Shown: positions 58,543-64,000 of the stretch, in pieces
Layout: each line of letters opens with the position of its first letter
Position numbering within the stretch: position 1 is the first letter of the stretch
Source: Nocardia asteroides
Lineage (GTDB): Bacteria > Actinomycetota > Actinomycetes > Mycobacteriales > Mycobacteriaceae
DNA length: 64,000 nt
NCBI RefSeq assembly: GCF_021183625.1
Contig: NZ_CP089214.1
Span: 4,774,001 to 4,838,000 of the forward strand
Direction of reading: 5' to 3'
Notes under the pieces: generated by a model
Seen by the model: only the letters and a program-made list of their open reading frames with translations
Databases searched by the model: none
What the model was told of the DNA's origin: nothing
Made by a program: the position numbers and the translations under genes

Positions 58543-61500
58543 ATGATCGAGTTGCCGGGCTACCTGCAGTGGCTGGAGCCCGTGGTCGGGATGGAGTGGC
58601 CCGAGGGCAACGAAGACGAGATGTGGGCGCTCGCCGAGGATTGGCGCACCGCCGCCGCTGAGCTGACCGCCGCCATCGCCGATATCGAGGCCGCCAAGGC
58701 CGCCGCGCTGAAGGCATATCCGCACGGCGATGGCGTCGACGATATGCGGCGCGGCTTCGACAGCATGATCGAGGGCGACCAGTCGATCGCCAAGCTCTCC
58801 GAATTGTTCGGCCAGGTCGGTGATTCCGCGGACAGCGTCGGCACCGAGATCGAGTACGCGAAGCTCATGTACTGGTCGTCGCTGGCGCTGCTGGCCGGTG
58901 AGCTCGCGGCCGCCTGGCTCTGGCCGCCGACCGCGCCCGCGGTGCAGGCGGTGGCCATCGGGCTGACCCGGATCGCGGTCCGGATTCTCGGCCAGCGGGT
59001 GGTGCAGGCGATCATCCGGCATGTCGGGAAGCTGGCCGCCTCCAAGCTCGCGCAGTTCATGCTGCGGCACGTCGCCATCGACACCGTCCTCGGGACGGTT
59101 CAGGAGCTGGGCATCCAGCAGTACCAGGTCGACCAGGGGCATCGCGACAACGTCAACTGGGAGCAGGTGGCGGTCACCGCGGTCAGTTCGGCGGCGGGTG
59201 GTGCGGCGGCAGGGCCGCTCGGGGATCGTATCGGGCGGCGGTTCGGCGACAACTTCCTGAGTGCGGGGCTGGCGGGAACCGGAGCCGGGTTGGCCGGTGC
59301 CACGGCGGGCTTCGGGGCCAGTGTGGTGACCCAGTTCGGGATCGATTGGGCGCAGGGCGGGTGGGATCAGGCGTGGCAGAACGCGTCCGCGACGCCGCTG
59401 GACTGGCGGGTGTTCACCGCCGGGGCGTCCAATGGGCTGGCGTCCGGGTTGAACAAGCGGGCGGCTAATCAGGGGTGGAACCATGTTCGGCCGGACCTGT
59501 TCAACCGTCCGAGTTTCGGGTCTCGGCTCGATGCGTTGTTCGCGCCGGGTGGGGGTTCGGGGGGTGGTCCGAATGGTGGTGGAAACGAGGGTGGTGGGGG
59601 CAACCAGGGTGGCGGTAACCAGGGGGGTGGCAACCAAGGTGGCGGCGACGGGGGCAACTCCGGGAACAATGGCCGGGGTGGCTCCGGGGGAGAAGACGGC
59701 CAGGGCAACAACGGCCAAGGGGGCACCCGAGGCAACGGCGATCAGGGTGGCAGCGAGGGCAACAACGGCCAGGGGGGCACCCGGGGGAACGGTGATCAAG
59801 GTGGCAGCGAGGGTAACGACGGTCAGGGTGGCGACCAGGGCAATACCGGCGGGAACGACGGCGGCAACACTGGGGAGAGCGGAACCGGTGACCAGCGGGC
59901 CGGTGACGCCGAAGCCGATGGGCGGGGCGACGATTCCACCGAGGGGGCGAACGAGCGGGAGTCCGCCGACACCACGCGCGCGGGCGACGCCGAGGGCGAC
60001 GTCTCCCCGGCGGGCCGCGACGGCAACGAGGCCGAGACCCGGGCCGGGCTCGCCGACGACTCCGGCTCGGACAACTCCGGCCGGAGCCGGGGCGGCGAGC
60101 CGGAAGGCGTCGTCGCCGGGAGCGACCCGTCCCGCACGGCGGACACCGGCTCGCAGCGCCTCGACGGGGACACCGGCAGCGTAGCGACGCCGGAGACGCC
60201 GACCGGCGCGGCAGGCGACAGCACCCGCACCGGGGCCACCGACTCCGGTCAGAACCCGCCGGGGTCCGCCGCCACAACCACCGGCGGCGCGGTTCCAGTG
60301 ACCGGCGCCGCCGGGCAACCCACCTCCTCGGGCAGCAATACCTCCTCGACGCCCCCGCAGCAGGGCTCGAACACACCCGGGGGCGAAACCCGGCAGAGCC
60401 CGGTCCGCCCCGGGGGCGCAGCCCCCGACGTCCGGCCCGCCACGCCAGCGGACAGCGCCCGGCCGGAGAGCCCCCGTCCCTCCGGCAGCGAGCCGCGCGC
60501 CGGGACGCCGGAGAGCCGCACCGGCGATTCCCGCCCGCAGCAGCCCGGCCGCGCCGGGGTCGCCGACGCACCGCGCGCGGCCGACGGCCGGGCGGGTGTG
60601 CAGGGTACGGCGACCGGCAGCACTCCGCCGCCGCGTACCGGCGCGGTGATCGACGGCTCGGATCCGGCGCGCTCGACCGCCGCGCCGGAGGACGCGCGGC
60701 CCCGCGTCACCCGCCCGGTCGCCCAGGAACCGGTCGCGGGCCCGCGCACCCCGGAGTCCGGCAGAGAAGGCGTGGCACCCGGTAGAGAAGGCGTGGCACC
60801 CGGCCGGGACAGCGCTGCGCCCGGCCGCGATCAGCAATCCGGCCGGGACAGCGCGGCACCCGGCCGCGACCAGCCGAACTCGGCGCACGGCGAGCGGCCG
60901 GGTACCCGGCGTGACCCGTCCGATCCGAGCGGCGGGCCGCTGCCCGAGTACCCGGATGCCACCCGCAGGCCGCCCGCGGACACCGGGGAAATCGAGGACG
61001 GCGCCGACCCCGCGCGTCCGGATCGGTCGCGTCCGGACGGGTTGCCGGACTCCGAACCGGTGGGGCCGGAAGCGGCACTACTCGCCGGGCCCGCGGCGGT
61101 CGCGGCCGCCGAGAACGGCTCCCGGCACCAGCGTTCCGACTCCGCACCGGGAGTGGATCGTGCCGAGGACGGGCGGCGCGATGACGATCCACGCGATCCC
61201 GACGACCCGCGCGACCCGGCCGTGCGCGGGCTGGAGCTGATCCGGGACCTCACCGGCAGCGAGGTGATCCGGCTCCCCGATACCGACACCGGGCTCGCCG
61301 GACGCTCCCGCGCGGATATCGAGGATGCCGCGGGCGCGCCGCTGCGCCGCTTCCCCGACCACGACGCCATCCGGGACGTACTGCGCTACGAGACCGGCCC
61401 GGACGGGACGATCCTGCGCGATGCGGCCGGGGCGCCGATCCCGCGCCCGGACGGCGCCTCCGCGCTGGTGGTGGACGACTACGCGGGTGCCGACGGAAGC

Positions 61501-64000
61501 CGGGTCGGCGCTGCGGCCCATGTGCTGATCCTGCGCGACGGCGAGGTCGTCGTACACGACCCGGAGACCGGGATGGTGCACGACTTCCCGCCGATGATCC
61601 CGCGCCGCGGCGTGCGGCCGGTGCAGACCCGGGCCGTGCTCTTCGACTCCGACGGTATCCCGGTCCGGATGGAAGATACTCCAGCGCAGCAGAATTCGAT
61701 GGCGAGCGATCCGCTGCCCGCCAATCCGTCCGACGTGCCCGAGCCCGTCGCGGGTGGCGATCCGCCGCCCCCGGAGGACAGCGGGGACGCGCCGCCGCCG
61801 TCCGCGGACGCCGGTGGCGGCACCCCGCCGGTCGAGCCGCCGGACGCGCCGCCCACCCCCGCGGACGGCGACGACGACGATTTCGGGCGGGACCGGGAGG
61901 GCGATCTGCAACGCTGGGCGCGGTTCCGCGCCGAACAGGCCGACATGGAGGCGCGGCTGGAGGCCGCCCGCGCGCAGTGGCTGCGCGACCTGGCGGAGAC
62001 CGCCGCCCGCTACGACCTGCCGCCCGGGATCGGCGACTCCGAGTGGACGCTGCGCATGCGCGCCGAGCAGGCCGAATGGAACACGCGCATGCGCGCCGAG
62101 CTGGCCGACTGGCTCTGGGAGATGGCAGGTGGGCGGCCGGACCCGGCCGGGGTTCCCCTCCGGGAACCGGACTCGATGCCGGTCGCCGCCGATCGCGACG
62201 CCACCCCGCCTCCCGGCGATCGGGATGCGCCGCCGAGGGCCGATCAGGAGCCGGATCGGAGCAATCCTGGCGATCTCCGGCCTCCGGGGGAGCGGGATCG
62301 CCCCACCCCCGGGGACGAGGCTGCGGGTCAGCCGGTGGACCGGGACGCCCCGGAGTCCGAGGGCGAGCGCCCGGTGCCGCGCAGTGACGAAGGGACCCGT
62401 CCGGATGCTGCGGGCGAGCCCCGTCCGGATGCTGCGGGCGAGACCCGCCCGGATGCTGCGGGCGAGACCCGCCCCGACGCCACTGACCAGCCCCGTCCTG
62501 ACGCCAATAGTGAGACCCGCCCCGAATCCGACGATGACACCCGTCCCGACCCCGGCCCGGACACCCGCCCGGCGGCCGACGAGTCGACCCCGGACCGCGA
62601 TGCCGCGCGGGCGGAGTACGACGACCTGCTCGCCCGGCGCAATGACCTCGCGCGCGAACTGGAGTTCTGGCGCGCCAAGCGGGACGACCGCGTCGGCCGC
62701 CTGCTCGACGTGGAGAATCCGGATCACGCGCTCGGCACCAGGGAGGAGCTGGCCCGAACCATCCTCCGGCTCTACGACGAAGCCGGTTTCCGCCGCGACG
62801 AAATCGGCCCGACCGGTGAGGAGCTGCCGCGGCAGCGGCGATCGCAGAATTCGCCGGAGGAGGTCGCGCGCCGCCGGGAGGCGCTGCGCAAGCTGATCGA
62901 GGCGGCCGAGCGGGTGATCGAGCTCAGCACCGAGCTGTCCCGGCTCGACAACCGGATCGCGGAGCTGGAGCGGACGGGTTCGCTGGATCGCCCGCCCGCG
63001 GCGGAGGCAGTGGCCGAGCTGGACCGGTTGGCGCGCGAGCGTGCCGAGGAGTTGCTGCGGATCAAGCCGCGTCGCGGAATGCGGGATGATCTGGCACAGC
63101 GTCTCGGCGTGGTGGACGAAACGGGCGCGGTGGACGAGGGCGCCCTGAGCCCGGATCGGCTGGACGAGACCCTCGACGACCTGCGGGCGCGGGATCCGGA
63201 CAGCACGCGCGAGGTCGAAGCGCTCGGCGATGCCGCCCGGGATGTGAACGCCTCGAACAACGAGGTGGGGCGGCTACAGGACACGATGGCCGAGGTCGCC
63301 GGTGCGTATCGGCGGGACATCGAGGCCGAGGGCGGCCGGATGCTGACGCCGTCGGTGGGGTTCGTCGACGGGGAGCGGCCGCGGCTGGTGGTGTACGGCC
63401 CGCGCGACGAGACCGGCCACCCGCTGGCCGATTTCGACGCGGCGCTCGACGACGCCCTGCGCCGCAACCCCACCGCCGCGCAGGCGATGGTGCGTCCGGA
63501 GACGACGGTCGAGTACCGCCGCGTCACCGCCGATCGCGCGGGCAACTGGCGGATCGAGCAGGTGCCCGGCCCGGAGATCCGGCGGTTCCGCAGCCCCCCG
63601 AACCAGGGCAGGCCCGGTCTCGACATCACGCTCTGGCGGGACGCCGACGGCACGCTGCGTGCCGTCGACCCCACCGCCCCCGATCGCGAGCGCGGCGGCG
63701 ACGCGCCGAGGACGCCGAAGGCGTACAAGGACCGCGATCTCCCGGAGGGGGTCAGCGGCTGGGCGGTGAACCAGGTCCAGGGGGCGGTGCAGGACGTGTT
63801 CGCCGACGCCCCGATCGACCCGAACACCGGGCTGCCGCAGGAGGGCATCAACGAGGATCTGCTGCCGCACATCCCCGGGCAGGGCCCGTCGGTGGATCCG
63901 CGCGTCCCCACCTACGAGCTGCCCTACGCCGACGCCGCCGGCCACCTCATGCGGGTCATGCTCGAGGTCGCCAAACTCTCCGGTTTCACCTGGTACGCGG
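58543..64000 (+). CDS. Giant CpnT-like ESX toxin, 3' end outside window
   Basis: An open frame from ATG 58543 to the window end, at least 1819 codons without a stop. Residues 1-330 form a helical WXG100-like export domain (LPGYLQWLEPVVGMEWPEG) with hydrophobic segments near 105-145 and Gly/Ala-rich stretches. About 340-900 is Gly/Asn/Asp/Thr/Pro-rich, with a 54-bp tandem repeat. Around 880-1040 a folded segment appears (LELIRDLTGSEVIRLPDTD, later AAHVLILRDGEVVVHDPETG), the last part resembling the His half of papain-fold toxins; no matching Cys motif is seen. Disordered Asp/Arg/Pro repeats, a coiled-coil region (about 1350-1480) and a final folded segment follow. The C-terminal toxin module is not in the window, so the activity cannot be read. 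Confidence 0.85.
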   Translation, partial: MIELPGYLQWLEPVVGMEWPEGNEDEMWALAEDWRTAAAELTAAIADIEAAKAAALKAYPHGDGVDDMRRGFDSMIEGDQSIAKLSELFGQVGDSADSVGTEIEYAKLMYWSSLALLAGELAAAWLWPPTAPAVQAVAIGLTRIAVRILGQRVVQAIIRHVGKLAASKLAQFMLRHVAIDTVLGTVQELGIQQYQVDQGHRDNVNWEQVAVTAVSSAAGGAAAGPLGDRIGRRFGDNFLSAGLAGTGAGLAGATAGFGASVVTQFGIDWAQGGWDQAWQNASATPLDWRVFTAGASNGLASGLNKRAANQGWNHVRPDLFNRPSFGSRLDALFAPGGGSGGGPNGGGNEGGGGNQGGGNQGGGNQGGGDGGNSGNNGRGGSGGEDGQGNNGQGGTRGNGDQGGSEGNNGQGGTRGNGDQGGSEGNDGQGGDQGNTGGNDGGNTGESGTGDQRAGDAEADGRGDDSTEGANERESADTTRAGDAEGDVSPAGRDGNEAETRAGLADDSGSDNSGRSRGGEPEGVVAGSDPSRTADTGSQRLDGDTGSVATPETPTGAAGDSTRTGATDSGQNPPGSAATTTGGAVPVTGAAGQPTSSGSNTSSTPPQQGSNTPGGETRQSPVRPGGAAPDVRPATPADSARPESPRPSGSEPRAGTPESRTGDSRPQQPGRAGVADAPRAADGRAGVQGTATGSTPPPRTGAVIDGSDPARSTAAPEDARPRVTRPVAQEPVAGPRTPESGREGVAPGREGVAPGRDSAAPGRDQQSGRDSAAPGRDQPNSAHGERPGTRRDPSDPSGGPLPEYPDATRRPPADTGEIEDGADPARPDRSRPDGLPDSEPVGPEAALLAGPAAVAAAENGSRHQRSDSAPGVDRAEDGRRDDDPRDPDDPRDPAVRGLELIRDLTGSEVIRLPDTDTGLAGRSRADIEDAAGAPLRRFPDHDAIRDVLRYETGPDGTILRDAAGAPIPRPDGASALVVDDYAGADGSRVGAAAHVLILRDGEVVVHDPETGMVHDFPPMIPRRGVRPVQTRAVLFDSDGIPVRMEDTPAQQNSMASDPLPANPSDVPEPVAGGDPPPPEDSGDAPPPSADAGGGTPPVEPPDAPPTPADGDDDDFGRDREGDLQRWARFRAEQADMEARLEAARAQWLRDLAETAARYDLPPGIGDSEWTLRMRAEQAEWNTRMRAELADWLWEMAGGRPDPAGVPLREPDSMPVAADRDATPPPGDRDAPPRADQEPDRSNPGDLRPPGERDRPTPGDEAAGQPVDRDAPESEGERPVPRSDEGTRPDAAGEPRPDAAGETRPDAAGETRPDATDQPRPDANSETRPESDDDTRPDPGPDTRPAADESTPDRDAARAEYDDLLARRNDLARELEFWRAKRDDRVGRLLDVENPDHALGTREELARTILRLYDEAGFRRDEIGPTGEELPRQRRSQNSPEEVARRREALRKLIEAAERVIELSTELSRLDNRIAELERTGSLDRPPAAEAVAELDRLARERAEELLRIKPRRGMRDDLAQRLGVVDETGAVDEGALSPDRLDETLDDLRARDPDSTREVEALGDAARDVNASNNEVGRLQDTMAEVAGAYRRDIEAEGGRMLTPSVGFVDGERPRLVVYGPRDETGHPLADFDAALDDALRRNPTAAQAMVRPETTVEYRRVTADRAGNWRIEQVPGPEIRRFRSPPNQGRPGLDITLWRDADGTLRAVDPTAPDRERGGDAPRTPKAYKDRDLPEGVSGWAVNQVQGAVQDVFADAPIDPNTGLPQEGINEDLLPHIPGQGPSVDPRVPTYELPYADAAGHLMRVMLEVAKLSGFTWYA
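59704..59811 (+). repeat. 54-bp tandem repeat in the giant toxin linker
   Basis: Two 54-bp units (59704-59757 and 59758-59811) encode GNNGQGGTRGNGDQGGSE twice, with a degenerate third copy starting at 59812. The codons differ by several silent changes, so this array is older than the 21-bp NRPS repeat. Confidence 0.9.
62401..62472 (+). repeat. 24-bp tandem repeat in the giant toxin linker
   Basis: CCGGATGCTGCGGGCGAG recurs at 62401, 62425 and 62449 (24-bp period), encoding RPDAAGE(P/T) units; degenerate copies (RPDATDQP, RPDANSET) continue to about 62520. Confidence 0.9.

Noticed and set aside
58543..64000. Minus-strand frames of several hundred codons opposite the second giant toxin
   Set aside because: The forward frame starts with a coherent WXG100-like domain, follows WXG100 and YbaB genes, and stays open to the window end; the reverse frames are compositionally shadow-like.

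Overview
The window is very GC-rich with GTG/ATGA-style gene overlaps, has a short (LID-less type) adenylate kinase, ESX/WXG100-type secretion genes and a mycobactin/nocobactin-type siderophore locus. Together these point to a mycolic-acid actinomycete, most likely Nocardia. That assignment is inference from gene content; no rRNA or tRNA gene is seen. The window contains no complete plasmid, phage or insertion element.

Region 1 (1-33.0 kb) is a large iron-regulated siderophore locus. It holds the end of an mbtG-type lysine N6-hydroxylase, an N10-formyl-THF formyltransferase, four NRPS genes (an aberrant C-A-PCP-C-A*, a stand-alone C*-PCP, a C-A-PCP-E and a C-A-PCP-E-C), a salicyl-azoline initiation synthetase (ArCP-Cy-A-PCP, MbtB type), a type II thioesterase, an MbtC-type ketosynthase and an MbtD-type AT-KR-ACP. 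It also holds a Drr-type ABC exporter and two FecB-like binding lipoproteins, one at 7.3 kb and one on the minus strand at 32.1-33.0 kb. Four 19-bp IdeR/DmdR-type iron boxes (near 519, 7202, 8270 and 14674) divide it into iron-repressed units. There are four intact adenylation domains, one more than mycobactin or nocobactin needs, plus relic domains, so the product may not be a standard nocobactin. No salicylate synthase, salicyl-AMP ligase or MbtH protein is in the window.

Region 2 (33.1-37.7 kb) holds a SAM methyltransferase, a Tat-lipoprotein M13 zinc peptidase, and the first part of the spc ribosomal operon (rplN-rplX-rplE-rpsN) closed by a perfect hairpin terminator. Region 3 (37.7-49.5 kb) separates rpsN from rpsH, which are normally adjacent: a histidine-decarboxylase-like PLP enzyme followed by a minus-strand ESX-associated polymorphic toxin locus (DUF3558 lipoprotein, small helical protein, PPE-like protein, EspG, YbaB-like, WXG100, a giant CpnT-like toxin with a papain-fold domain, an immunity gene lying out of frame inside the toxin reading frame, and an orphan toxin-like gene). 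Region 4 (49.6-55.8 kb) resumes the ribosomal operon behind its own copy of the promoter/leader: rpsH-rplF-rplR-rpsE-rpmD-rplO, terminator, secY-adk-map, then dtd on the other strand. Region 5 (55.8-64.0 kb) has an unrecognised 498-aa protein and a second ESX toxin locus (WXG100-like, YbaB-like, giant CpnT-like protein running off the window end).

The siderophore genes would act in sequence: lysine (or ornithine) is N-hydroxylated and formylated, salicylate is loaded on the ArCP and condensed to an azoline, the NRPS/PKS line adds amino acids and a beta-hydroxy acyl unit, the ABC exporter secretes the product, and the FecB-like lipoproteins would recapture the ferric form. The two toxin loci would make large secreted effectors with WXG100 partners and an EspG chaperone; the ESX membrane machinery itself is not in this window.
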